Shown here piece after piece: positions 48,254 to 59,728 of a DNA stretch of 64,000 nt (the first letter of the stretch is position 1; every line of letters begins with the position of its first letter). Below the pieces are notes generated by a model. It did not search any database, was not told the origin of the DNA, and worked only from the letters and a program-made list of their open reading frames with translations. Where the stretch lies: NCBI GenBank assembly GCA_030490835.1, contig CM059975.1, positions 60,813,174 to 60,877,173 of the forward strand, read 5' to 3'. This stretch comes from Annona cherimola. Taxonomy: Eukaryota; Streptophyta; Magnoliopsida; Magnoliales; Annonaceae. Both the position numbers and the translations under genes were made by a program.

Positions 48254-48810
48254 AAGGGATGGAAATCGTGGCAGATTGACCTCTGACCTACCCCAATCTG
48301 ACTCTATTTTATACCGGGTGGGGCAGGTCGAGAATTTAAAATTTTTCTAAAATTACGTGTTGGGCAGACTAATCGAACTTTGGACTTTCTTGTACCATTT
48401 CTAACCCATTGACTCGCCTAACTTAGTTGTTCAAGTTGTAATAAAATTTTACATGAGATATATTTCATTAACTTATTATAATATCCATGTTTTATTTAAA
48501 TAATGATGTTTTACTTTGACTAATTATTAATAGGTTAAAGCATAACAACTTACAATATTTAAATTTAACATCTACATATTTTTATACTTAATAGGTTTAT
48601 CAATTTTTAAAATCATCCTACTTGACCTGCATTTTTGGCCCTACTCACTGTCCTGGTACCGACTTGAATTTTGTCCTAAAACCTACTGAAAAAAAGTAAG
48701 GGTCAAACCGACCTCGTCCTAACCCAGTATAAAAATTAAATGTCAAACACGATTTTTAAAATGTAAGGTTAGGTTGTGATCTGTCCCGACTGCCTCGATT
48801 CCCACCCTTA
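48254..48810. mobile_element. hAT-type non-autonomous element (557 bp)
   Basis: Ends AAGGGATGGAAATCG and, in complement, TAAGGGTGGGAATCG. The 8-bp flanks are gttttata (48246-48253) and attttata (48811-48818). The interior has 'gtggggcaggtcgag', as in 40091-41536, so it is a smaller relative. Confidence 0.65.
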
Positions 48811-48818
48811 ATTTTATA

Positions 48819-49465
48819 ACGATTTCTTTTTGCCTCTCTTCATTCCAAAAAAAAAAATTCAAGTAATTGCTACTTGCACTAAAAGAATTTATAATCATTA
48901 ATATAATGATAAAAAAAATATGGGTTATTTGCATTTGTATCATTTCAAAATTAAAATATTTGCCAAGAATTTGAAACTTATTATAAGGACATCAACTACT
49001 AATAAAATCAACAATGCCAACAACTTCGATCAGATCTTTAAATTTGACCATTTTATATATTATTGTAATTATAGAATGAACTTTCAAATCTAATATTCTA
49101 GAAAATTGGAACAATCAATCAGCATTGTGAATTCTTCTTCACTTTGTTTCAAATAATAATTCTTCTCATGTAAATTAATATCTAATTATAATAATAATCG
49201 TTTTTCAACACCAATCAAGCCTGGGGCCAAAATTATAAGTAAATAAATAATAGTGTGTATCCTAGAGATTTCAAATAGCACTCAATTGCTAAGCAATTAC
49301 CATCATTAACCGTACAATAACAAGCTAAGTATAGAATAATTGGTTCACCGTTTTCGTTAGATTGAATATCTGCAAATCCCTAAGTAGCATGGCTCTATTT
49401 TGACATTTTCAAAAAAGCAGATTGAGATTTTTCTTAAACTTCTGACCTGTCGACTGGACAACCAT
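48819..49465. other. AT-rich intergenic sequence, nothing recognised
   Basis: No supported feature. Confidence 0.4.
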
Positions 49466-49469
49466 CACC

Positions 49470-49960
49470 GGTACATTATAATAAAAATTGGGCATTTGCA
49501 ACCATTTATTTGTTGCTATTAAACAAAAAATCGTTGCTATTGTGTATTTACACTTGTGGTTATAGATTGTCGCAACGAAAAGATGAATCGTTGCTAAATG
49601 ATCTTTCAGCAACAAAATATTCGATTCCAATTAGATTTCTTGCAACGAACTATTCAATGCTGAATGCTTAATGATAGTAATTTATTTTTTGAAATCCGAC
49701 GGTAATTTAATAAACATTAGCAACAAAAATTTCAGTTGTAATAAGTTAATTTTTCGTTGCAAAAGATCTGTTGCCCAACTTTTACCATTGCAAAAAATAT
49801 AAATTTCATTGCAAATGTGAAAAACTATTAATTATTATATGCATATTAGCAATGAAACTACTTTTATTGCCATTACACAATGGCAATGAAATCTTGTTTT
49901 GTTGACGCACATAATAGCAACAAGCTAATTTCGCTCCAATTAGAATTGTTGACAATTCCC
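49470..49960 (-). repeat. CACTA-type subterminal repeat region
   Basis: Many copies of TTGCAAC, GCAACGAAA and CGTTGCTA in both orientations (for example 49497, 49573, 49604, 49756, 49805). Such arrays are typical just inside the ends of CACTA transposons. The element end may be 'cattataataaaaattggg' near 49474, a decayed CACTA start. It lies on the 3' side of the tnp2 pseudogene. Confidence 0.5.
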
Positions 49961-51169
49961 TACTAGAATATATGATATCACATACGTACGTTAAAAAAAT
50001 GTGTACCTCAATATATACATAAATAATAAAAGCCTCCAAATACAAATTATCTCATAAAACAATGAAGCCCAAAACATTTCAATGTTACATTTCAGTTCAT
50101 ATTTTCACCTATAACCCGAAGATAGTACAATGGCTTTGGTCCATGCACTTGTACAATAAAATTCTAGATAATTTCCATATTAAATCCTATAGCTTCCATG
50201 TGCTAAAATTCACCTGTAGATTTGCATTGAAAATATATCATTTGACCTACTATATGTATATGAATATAATAAAAAGAATGAAAAAATAATCAATAATATG
50301 AAAAATAAGATCAGTCCAAGAAAACGAAGTCCTAATTCATACTTGACAACTTCATGCCTACAAATACAAGTACTTAATGCAAGCAAGTCCAATCATTCAT
50401 TCCAATGCTTCAAAACAACTCTCATTTTTAGCACGGTAGATCAAAAGTAATATAATCAAATTATCAAAGAAGGCTTAAAGAAAATATGTTCACACATGAA
50501 AAGAGGCAAAAGGAGTAACATACGGAAATTAAAGGCATGCATATTTTGTTAAGAAACCATCATATTCATGATATTCAATTGTTATATTGAAAAGCATCAT
50601 AAAAAATGAATTGACAACTAATATGTAGATAATAAAGAAGTCATATCCAATTATCAAATGAGTTGTATAAAATTTATGAATCAAAATATACCACAAAACA
50701 CATGAAGATGAGTTTTAGAGTAATATTAAAATGGGCAATCTATATCTGCATTTGGATTTCATCTTTTTTGCTACATAATACAAGCTATTGGGGCTCCACC
50801 ATGAGGCCTCCAAAACGTCAGTCTCCGAATAATGGTAGTATGCTATCATGAATCAAAATCCTAAGAAGATGTAAAAAGAAATTTCATCATTAATTTATAT
50901 TGAGAAAAAATATAAAAAAGTCATAGCTTTTAGGCTTATTGGTACATTTAGAAGTGGTGATCAATTTTTCTCACGTACTAGTGCATTGTGTCATAATTAA
51001 TCTAAAAATGTCCACAACGCATTATTAGTTTCTTATAAGATAACAATGGTAAAATGAAAAGTAGACTGAAAGCATGATAAATATAAGTGACATTTACTTG
51101 AATGTTAACTTACACATACTGCGTAAGTATAATATGTTATAATGATTGGTGAAGATTTACATCTAAACC

Positions 51170-51420
51170 ATAATTGTTTAGGCTTTCTCTTGCACTTTCT
51201 TTATCACTACTTTCATTATTGGAGTTAATTTTTGGCTGGTTCACTCTTTTTCTAGGATCAAGTGAGGAAACCTCAATAATTGTTTCTTCCACCACTTCAA
51301 AAGAAACCTCTCTTTGTAATTGGTCTCAGTTGATGGTCTAGACCTCTCATAGACATGTGACTCATCTTGCTGGAATGCCTCAAGAATTTCTGATCATCTT
51401 GAGGTGTTCTCCATATATGT
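51170..51420 (-). pseudogene. Distal part of the CACTA transposase pseudogene, beyond the solo LTR
   Basis: Minus-strand sequence continuing past the solo LTR keeps partly open frames with acidic stretches (EAFQQDESHVYE...) like the C-terminal part of plant tnp2 proteins. The assignment rests mostly on position, because the solo LTR with exact 5-bp duplications divides it from 53564-55233. Confidence 0.4.
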
Positions 51421-53558
51421 TGTAATAATTAGGAAAAAAAATTGATGAGTTGACTATTCAACTGATGATGTATCCACTGAGGTGGCATCCTGACCATTGA
51501 CCATTTGACCAAGCAATGGGCCAAGAATAAGTGGAAGGTTATTGGGCTAGACCTAAATAAGCCCACTTAGAATGATGGGTTGAGTTATATAAAATATCGC
51601 GAGTATTTAACTCAACAGCCCAATGTGCTTAAGTGGTTAAGGTGTTGGTCTTTGGTAGAGGAGGTCTCGAGTTCGAATCCCATGAGTGTATAAATGATGT
51701 ATTTTGCCTTTTTTTGGGCTCTGTAAGCCTCACCAGTTTGAAATTCGAATTTAAAATTTGATTTAAGATTGGATTGCGATCAGGGATCTTGAAATTTGAA
51801 TTTGAAGTGGATTTGAGATCGGATTGCGATCAGTAAACTTGAAATTCAAGTTTGAATTGAAATTAGAAATCAAGCGAAAAATCCTCCGGTGAATCCTCCG
51901 GTGAGCTATAAATAAACAACTTGGGTACTCGATGGAGATACCAGAGGAAAGAGGAGAAACGCTGCCGCAAGAGAAAGGAAAAGGCCGATCCAATCCGTTC
52001 AAGCAATCCATTTCATTTTCTTCTTTAAGGTAAGGGGGATTTTGCCTCTTTAGCCTTTAATTATGGCATGATTTAATGAGGATTTATCACATATTTATTT
52101 AGTGATTTTATTAATATGTGATTTTTTTTAGCCATTAATCATGCTGGGATGATATGAGATATTATATGCTTAATTGCACATGGAATGGATGCCACATAAT
52201 TATTTGAGAAATGTATTATTTACATTAAGTTAATTATGTGAGGATTTATCAATAATTTTGAGGATGTATAACATAAAGGTAATTTTGGGCAAGATGGAAA
52301 GCATAATGGCCTAATTATAATTTATTTTGAGTAAAATAAATTAATGAGTAAAATTATGTATGTTATATTATGCTTGGATGGCCTAAAATTAAATATGTTA
52401 GCCAAATTATTGATGAGATGAATTTTTAATGCATTTTAATGCATTTAAGATGTTTAAAGGAGATATATATACGAAAATAATATTAAAATATTATTATATA
52501 TATCTTGTATAAATGGACGGATGGAAAAAATGGATGTTACTGCCTATTTTCGAGTTTTTGGATATTTTACAATTCTGCCTAATGGTTTTTCTAAAAATCG
52601 TAAGCTGTCAAGGAGTTTCTGTAAAATCAGAAGACAGCAGGAGAATCTGTAAATTTCCAGAAGATGGTACGGGCTTCAGGGAGTGGGCTGGATCCAAGCT
52701 GAGCCCAGCTGCAGACGAGCCCAACTGTTGCAATGGGCCTCAGAAGGAGGATCCAGTGAGCCAACCCATGGCTTAGAGCCCAGAGATGATACCCAGGTAG
52801 AAGCGCAGGCAGTAAAGCCCAGAGCACAGCCCACCAGGAAGCCCAGTCGGGCAAGACCACCGGCGGCGAGCCCAAGTCGCCGGCGGCGAGGGACACGTGG
52901 CACCGTTTGGTGCGTCCATCTTTAAATTGATGTAAATTGAGCTCTAGAGGTCCGATTTGAGTGATCCAGAGGTCATTTCCTATGGATTTGGACATTCTGA
53001 GTTCAATGAAAGGGCTAGATTAGCCAAATGATGTCTAGAAGTTTGAGTTGGGGGATAGAGGAGTATCCTAAAGGATTTAAGGTCTTAAATTCTTAGGGTA
53101 GTCCCCAAATTTTAAGATGAGTACTTCTATGAAGAGATGATGGCATATAAGATGTATTAAAGGCTCTAAAAGTTGAACAATTGAGTGAAGATGATGTGTT
53201 CTTATGATCTTAATTGCAGGGCATAATCCTACTTACTAAGTTCTTGTGAACTTACCCCTTTTTCCTTTGACTCTCAGATGATCCCGTGGATGGTGGCCAA
53301 TGAGATGGTGGTGGCGTGCTAATGAATAAATCTTTTTATTTATTTCTTTCTATGTAATGAGTGGCTTGACTTGGATGTAAAGAATCTATTGAAGTGGGCA
53401 TGTTTGTAATAACTCTATGGACTTGGATGTAATAATGCAAGTTTATTTCTTACCTAAATGAGATGGTTTAATCGTCGCGTGGAAAGATCCTGGAGTTTTA
53501 AAACAACTTGGACCGAAAATTTAGGCAAAAGCCTTGATTTTTAGTTCAGGCCGTTACA
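51421..53558 (+). mobile_element. Solo LTR (2138 bp) with exact 5-bp target duplication
   Basis: TGTAA...TTACA ends are flanked by tatgt at 51416-51420 and 53559-53563. A candidate TATA box (CTATAAATAA, 51906-51915) sets plus orientation. The 'acttactaagttcttgtg' core at 53231-53248 is common in plant Ty3/gypsy LTRs of the chromovirus type. GC-rich frames at 52513-52995 lie within the LTR and are not genes. No internal region follows, so recombination between LTRs has removed it. It splits the CACTA transposase. Confidence 0.8.
51618..51715 (+). other. tRNA-like polymerase III promoter sequence inside the solo LTR
   Basis: A-box-like TGCTTAAGTGGTTAAGGTG (51626-51644) and B-box-like GAGTTCGAATCC (51669-51680) with tRNA-like spacing, then a T run at 51708-51715. 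No complete cloverleaf acceptor stem is evident, so it is better read as a SINE head or tRNA fossil than as a functional tRNA gene. Confidence 0.45.
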
Positions 53559-53563
53559 TATGT

Positions 53564-55233
53564 CTATGATGTACATATTGGATGATTCACCATCGTGGTC
53601 TCTCTTTTTGTATCCTTTACATAAAATACTTGACGAGTTTGAGTGGCCAATATAAATGGGTAATTCAGAGAATATATTCCTATTTGACCAATTCAACTCT
53701 TCAGGTCCACATTTCATTTTTTTTAATTGATTTTAGACTTTCCAGGCATTCTTTGTGGTAAGTTGCTAAGTTGCTCTATTAAATCTTGTGCTAATAGCTC
53801 ATTTGGTTGCCTTCTCGTATCAATTTGACCATTAAATGCCTTTCGATTATTTCGTCACTGATGGTCTTTTAGTAAAAATAGATGATATCCCATACAACAT
53901 ATTTTATCTCTTAATCTTCTTGAACTAGAATCTTTATTAAAAGTAGGACATGCCAAATATCCTTTTGTGCTCCAACAGGAAACATTTGCATAAATTGGAA
54001 AATCATAGATAGTTCACAATACTGCAACTTTCATTTGAAATGTTTCTAAAAGAGATGAATCATAAGTTGGTAACCCATCCTCCCACAATCTCTTCAACTC
54101 ATTAATTGATGGTTGTAAATATGTATCAATGTTTTTTCCAGGCTCATTTGATCCTGGAATTAGCAACATCAACATGGAGGGTTCTTTCATACATTTCCAA
54201 GGAGTTAAATTGTATGGCATTAATACTACAGGCCAAATACTATAAGGATTGTTTCTATCTCCACATGGTTGGAGCCATCAGTAGCTAATCCAAGCCTAAT
54301 ATTGCAAAATTTTTGTGCAAATGCCAGATACAAAGCATTAAATTCCTTCCAAGCTAGACTATCAGCGGGTTGTGTCATCAAATCATGATGTGATTTATAC
54401 TTCTCTGTATGCCATCTCATACCTGCAATTGTCTTCTTGGATATAATCTTTGTAGTCTTAGTGCTAATGGAAAATACTTATGGACCCTTTGCAGAATCTT
54501 ATTCCCATTTACCAGATTTTTTTTCCATCGAGAGTATCCACATATATGACACGTGTCTACTTTTTCAAACTTCTTCCAAAAAAGTACATAGTCATTAACA
54601 CATGCATGAATGTTCAAATACCCCAAACCTAAACCTTTCAACAATTTATTGGCTTCATAACATGTTTTGGGAAGAACTTCACCTTCGGCTAGAACATCTT
54701 ACAGAAAAACTAACAATATATTCAACAATTTAATAGTCCAACCATTTAATACCTAAAATGTAATAATTTCATGATAAAACTCAATAATTTGAACTTCTTA
54801 CAACCAAGATATAATTCACGTTGTGCTTCCTGCATTAACTAGCCATAACAATTCAAACCTTCATAGTGACCATTGCTTGAGTCTTCTACATTGAGAGCAT
54901 TGTACATTTCTGTCAACATTTCGGGTAGCTCATCATTTTCACCCATGATCCACTTCATATAAGTCTTCTTGTTCATTAACTTCAATACATTCATTCAAAA
55001 GTTTCTCTAAGAAAAACCCAAACTATGTACCCTGGAAACATGCTGTCACACAGTAAATGTATTCTTACCTCCTCCACACTTCTGAAACACACATTTCTGC
55101 AATTTATACATCGACATCAAATCTTTTCATCCATATCATTATGTTGCTTTGCAAATTCAAGAAAATCATTAACTCTATTCATGTATTTAGTGCTTAGCCT
55201 ATTACGAAAATTACTCATCCAACTCTTATCCAT
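53564..55233 (-). pseudogene. CACTA (En/Spm) tnp2-type transposase pseudogene, N-terminal and catalytic parts
   Basis: From a start at 55233 the minus strand gives MDKSWMSNFRNRLSTKYMNR, then a CRCINCRN segment, the Transpos_assoc N-terminal domain. Further on come LPKTCYEANKLLKGLGLGY, IHACVNDYVLFWK and TCHICGYSRWK (54640-54500), RWH...DSLAWKEFNALY (54420-54340), LGLATDG, and MPYNLTPWKCMKEPSM with LIPGSNEPGKNID (54220-54110), then DFPIYANVSCWSTKGYLACP (near 53970-53930). This is the family order. Many stops and frameshifts break it, for example after DEKI in the N-terminal domain. It is therefore inactive. The solo LTR at 51421-53558 cuts its C-terminal side. Confidence 0.85.
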
Positions 55234-55259
55234 GCCTAATGTCATGTACAAATGATCAC

Positions 55260-56915
55260 TTGCATTAGCATATTCTTAATAAATAATATATGCCTAAGTA
55301 TTAGAATTAGTTTTTATACACTCAAAAGCATGCGAAAATATACTTTGATATAAACAGGTTATAAGAATTAATCTTGAAATAAACAACACAGGGAATCTTG
55401 TTTTTACAATATCCAACATTTCAATTGAAACCAATTCAACCAGTGGTTTCAACCCAGACTGACCTGTCTCTACATTATTTAATAATATTATTACAACTAA
55501 TAAATAACTACTTCTGTATTTTCATTTTTTAAGAACTTTCCCTTGGGTCCTCAAAATCAGCTCAGATTTTCAGTCATCGTAATTTCTCTCACAAAAGAAT
55601 CTTATAATTGATTGAATCGAAAAATATCAATTACTATTTATCTGTAAAATAACATGCACCAAAGAAAACATCAGTATGAACAGTTTGCATGGTTTAACTC
55701 GATTAGAGAAAGGTTCTTGATCTGATTAGGCGATTTAGGCCAGTTCTCATAAACTTTCATTAGTTAGATTTAAGCTAGAAGTTGGTGTACAAAAATACTA
55801 AACAATGAATGAATTGGAATCAAAATCTAAAAAGGAGAAGGAAATATCATTTACATGAATAAGAGAGGTCTAGCATCGAGGAATAAGACAGTGTGCTCAG
55901 CCAAGGTTCAACCACCAATTCAACGCTACGATAAGCCCAGCAAGGACCACAAATGCAGTCCCCTAACAAAAAAAGTTAGAATATAAATTGGATTGGGGAG
56001 AAAACAAAGTAGATGCCTACAATGTCCTCTACTCCAATTTGATTTTGCCAACAAAAATGGAAAAGAGTAGTTTCGTATATAGATTTCAAGAGGGGTGAGG
56101 AAATGGAAAATAATGAGCCTAATCATACCTTTAGATTTGTCATCAATTGCTCAATTCGAGACCTATCTTCACCATTGTCGTTCTCCTATTTGATGGAAAT
56201 CAATGGTTTATTGCGATCATTTGAATGCATATTTTATGCTAAAGTCCAAATGGTGAGAAAGTCTAACATTTTCAATTCCCCCAAAACCCATAGCCACTTT
56301 CAATGGAATCCTTGAAACTCTAGACAAACATAATGCCATAGCTTCCAAAACCACCCACTTCTAAGGCCAAGAAAAAATATCAGGTGAGAAATTATCATTT
56401 TTTAATTCCATTAGGAAAAAAATTATTTCAGGCATAAATGAATGAGAAGGAGGATGTTATGCTTGGGGTTCCATGAGAGAGGGGACAGGGGCAAGGGTGA
56501 ATGTGGGGTTGGGACTAGGACTGCAACTCGGGTAGATTACCAGTGAGTCGACCAAATGGGTACCTTAAAATGGGTAGGTTCGGTTCCAGGTTTACTACTC
56601 GTAGAGTCAGTTTGATTTCAAAGAAAAAATACCCACCTGAATTTAGGTAGGGTCAATTTTAGTTTACGGGTACCCGAAACCAACTTGATTTTCATATATT
56701 ATATAATTTAGTATACTTAAAATCATTCGGTTCCCCCCTCCTTACGATTTCCCCCCAAAAAGTTAATGCCGTCTTTCTCATTTTCATCTCCAAAATCACG
56801 TGGACTATTAGCTTTTATATTCCGAGTGCTCGTTCGATATTGCCCTCGTGACATCCATTTATGCTCTCCTTTCCCTCCCCATCTTCCTAATAATTCTGCA
56901 AATCAATAGCTATTC
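55260..56915. other. Possible upstream CACTA sequence and unannotated intergenic DNA
   Basis: No second CACTA terminus or subterminal repeat array is seen, so the upstream end of that element is lost or unrecognised. 56500-56690 has repeated 'gggtaggttcgg'-type words suggesting a small hAT-like fragment. No gene is supported. Confidence 0.35.
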
Positions 56916-56919
56916 TCGC

Positions 56920-57840
56920 TCCACCTCCTCAAGATTCATTGTCCTAATTCCAGCATGCCCCACAAAATTACGGATGCCCTTGACAGATGATGGAGGTGAA
57001 AGCTTCTCAACTGTTTCAATCTTCGCTCTGTCCACTTCAATGCTTTATTTTGACACTCGATGCTCGAGCACAATACATTCTTGTACTACGAAGTGGCATT
57101 TTTTCTAATATAACACAAGATTAGTGTCTTTGCATCGCTTTAGGACTTTTGCTAAATCGGATAGACACCCATCACAAGAATCTTCAAAGAATGAAAAATC
57201 ATCGATGAATATTTCTAAGAAATTTTCAACTATATTTGTAAATATAGCCATCATTTAACGTTAAAATGTGGCAGGTGCATTGCATAGGCCAAAGGGCATC
57301 TGCCTGAATGCAAAGGTGCCATATGAGCAAGTGAATATGGTCTTCTCTTGATCTTCTGACACTATCATAATTTAGTGGTAGCCCAAATACCCATCTAAGA
57401 AACAATAATACTCCTTTCCAGCTAGCCTATCTAACATTTGATCAATGAAGGGTAGAGGAAAATGATCCTTCCTTGTTGCCTTATTCAGTCTTTTGTAGCC
57501 CTTGCATACCCTCCATCCTGAGACTGTTCTAGTTGGAATAAGTTTATTGTTGTCATTTGTAACAATGGTCATCCCACCTTTCTTAGGAACATATTGTACT
57601 AAGCTTACCCAAGTATTATCTAAAATAGGGTATATTACCCCTTCATCAAGAGACTCAATGATCTCTTTCTTAATCACTTCATTCATAATAGGATTCAATC
57701 TTCTTTGGCTTTCGATTAAAGGCTTATGGTTCTCTTCTATAGTGATCTCGTGCATACAAAATGTCGGACTAATACCACGATCGACATACCCAAGCAAAGA
57801 AGCTTCAAAGTTATCCGTTGGTACCCTCTATTGAAAGTCA
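56920..57840 (-). pseudogene. Ty3/gypsy (Athila/Tat-type) reverse transcriptase, truncated
   Basis: The minus strand shows a long open part (57797-57372) with ESQRRLNPIMNEVIKKEI, YVPKKGGMTIV, GWRVCKGYKRLNKATRKDHF and IDQMLDRLAGKEYYCFLDGY, all Athila-type RT signatures. After 57370 it continues with broken frames, keeping FIDDFSF (57196-57213, the [FY]xDD catalytic motif) and SPPSSVKGIRNFVGHAG (near 56945-56995). Similarity then ends abruptly, so RNase H, integrase and the 3' LTR are missing. Upstream it joins the protease region. Confidence 0.85.
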
Positions 57841-58480
57841 TATTGAACTGCCGAGTCTACCACATCAATCATTGAACATTCCTTTACATCTCCCGAAAAC
57901 CTCATGGCCTTAAATGCATTGAAGGTCACTTGCTCATCTTGAACTCACATCGTGAGCTCTCCAGCTTGCGCATCAATTAGAGCTCTACTTGCAACCAGGA
58001 ATGGTCGCCCTAAGATAATGGGAACATCTCAATCCTCTTCATGGTCAAGTATGATGAAATCTACCGGGAAGATGAACTTTTCCACTTTCACCAATACATC
58101 TTCAATAATAACCTCTGGATAAGTGATAAATCTATCTGCTAATTGAAGAGTAATTGTAGTAGGCCTTTCTTCTGCAATGCCTAACTTCTAGAAGATGGAT
58201 CTAGGCATCAAGTTTATACTCGCCCCAAGATAATAAAAGGCCTTTCCAAAATAATGAGAACCAATAGTATATGGAATTGTGAAACTCCCGAGATCTTGTA
58301 ATTTAGGAGGAAGCTTTCTTCGAACAATGGCACTACATTCCTCCGTTAAGGTCATTGTCTCAAATTCACTTAACCTCCTTTTCCTTATGAGGACATCCTT
58401 CATAAATCGGGCATAGCTTGGCATTTGTTCAAGAGCTTCTACAAACGGTATATTGATGTGGAGTCATTTTAAAACCTCTA
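57840..58480 (-). pseudogene. Ty3/gypsy (Athila/Tat-type) protease region
   Basis: The open stretch 58424-58188 gives KLPPKLQDLGSFTIPYTIG and YLGASINLMP, matching the aspartic protease region of Athila-like elements, where the last motif normally begins D-L-G-A. Here the catalytic Asp position reads Tyr, so the enzyme would be dead. Downstream, in other frames, RPFLVASRALIDAQAGEL and VTFNAFKAMRFSGDVKEC (57990-57880) continue the family sequence toward the reverse transcriptase. Confidence 0.75.
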
Positions 58481-59728
58481 AGAATCTCGTCAATTGATGG
58501 TCCTCTCTTTGTTTCTCAAATTACTGTGGGAAAGGCGGTGGTGGCCTATTCATGGGCTACCATGGCTATCAACCAATGGTGTTCCTTGTGTTTTCATTTC
58601 CTCACTTCTTACAATGGGCTCCTCAATTTGCTCTAAAGTTTGAGAGGATTTAGTTGCTGCTTCTTTCTCTTTCATCTTTGGATCGTCTTGTTGTTCCTTC
58701 CCACTTTGAAGTGTCACAACTTATACTTTCTCTTTGCCCTCCCCCTTCGAATTTGGCTCAATATCACCCGGTAGAGCTTCTTGTTATCGGCAAATGATAG
58801 TTGAAGCCAACTACCATATTTGATACTCCAAGTTTCTCACGGAAGATGCTTGAGATTGCATGAATTGCATGAATATGTCTTCAAGTGACGGCCTCTTGCT
58901 AGGTTGAGATTGAGGGGGTGGGGCTTGTGGAACTTAAGGAACATATATGTGGTTGATTTTGAAAACTAGGTGGAATGGTCAGCTTGGATGATTGACCGAC
59001 ACCTTGGTTACTTAAAGCGAAATTAGGATGATTCCTCTAACCCGGATTGTATGTGTTTGCATATGGGTTGTTCTGATTTCAATTGAAACCTACAACATAA
59101 TTTATAGACTCTAGATTTGAAGAGCATTGAACCACCATATGCCCATATTCACCACACTAATCACACCGAAGAGGTGTGGATTCAACCGAACTCACATTTG
59201 CCGACATCTGAAGGCTTTGAATTTATTTAGTAAAAGCTACTAACTGTGCGGACATTGTAGATAGCGCATCAACTTCAAGAACACCTGCTACTCTTCTCGA
59301 ATTGGCCTTTCACTTGTCCATTGAGCATTCTTAGAAGTCATCTTTCCAAGTAAGTCAAATGCTTGATTGTAGGTCTTGCAATTAGAAATCTCCCAAGTGC
59401 TGCATCAACCACAGTACGAGTCTCCGGTAATGGCCAATTGTAGAATTTTTGGATTCGCACCCATGGAAGGACTACATGTTGGGGGAAACTCCTCAATAAC
59501 TCTTTAAACTGGTCCCAACCTTCATATAGTGATTCGCCATTAGCTTGCATGAAAGAAGTGATTTGATTCTTCAATTGTACAACTTTAGTTGGTGGGAAAT
59601 ATTTGGCTAAAAATTTTTGAGCCAAACCATCCCAATCTCTGATAGAGTTAGGAGGAAGAGTATTGAGCCAAGCATGAGCCTTGTCTTTTATTGAAAATGG
59701 AAATAGTTTCAAATGAATGACATCATTT
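58480..59728 (-). pseudogene. Ty3/gypsy gag, C-terminal part (downstream of the solo LTR)
   Basis: From the insertion point the minus strand reads DVIHLKLFPFSIKDKAHAWL, then DGLAQKFLAKYFPP and ANGESLYEGWDQFKELL, the conserved core of the retrotransposon gag domain. It ends with IEPNSKGEGKEKV and VTLQSGK (near 58700-58770), a linker typical before the Athila protease. The 375-bp open frame 59338-59712 is followed by several stops. The zinc-knuckle-like part near 59150 is decayed. Confidence 0.8.

Noticed and set aside
51618..51715. Functional tRNA gene
   Set aside because: A and B boxes are present, but I cannot form a complete acceptor stem and anticodon arm; more likely a SINE head or fossil.
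52513..52995. Several GC-rich open frames on both strands
   Set aside because: They lie inside the solo LTR 51421-53558, overlap each other on both strands and match nothing known.
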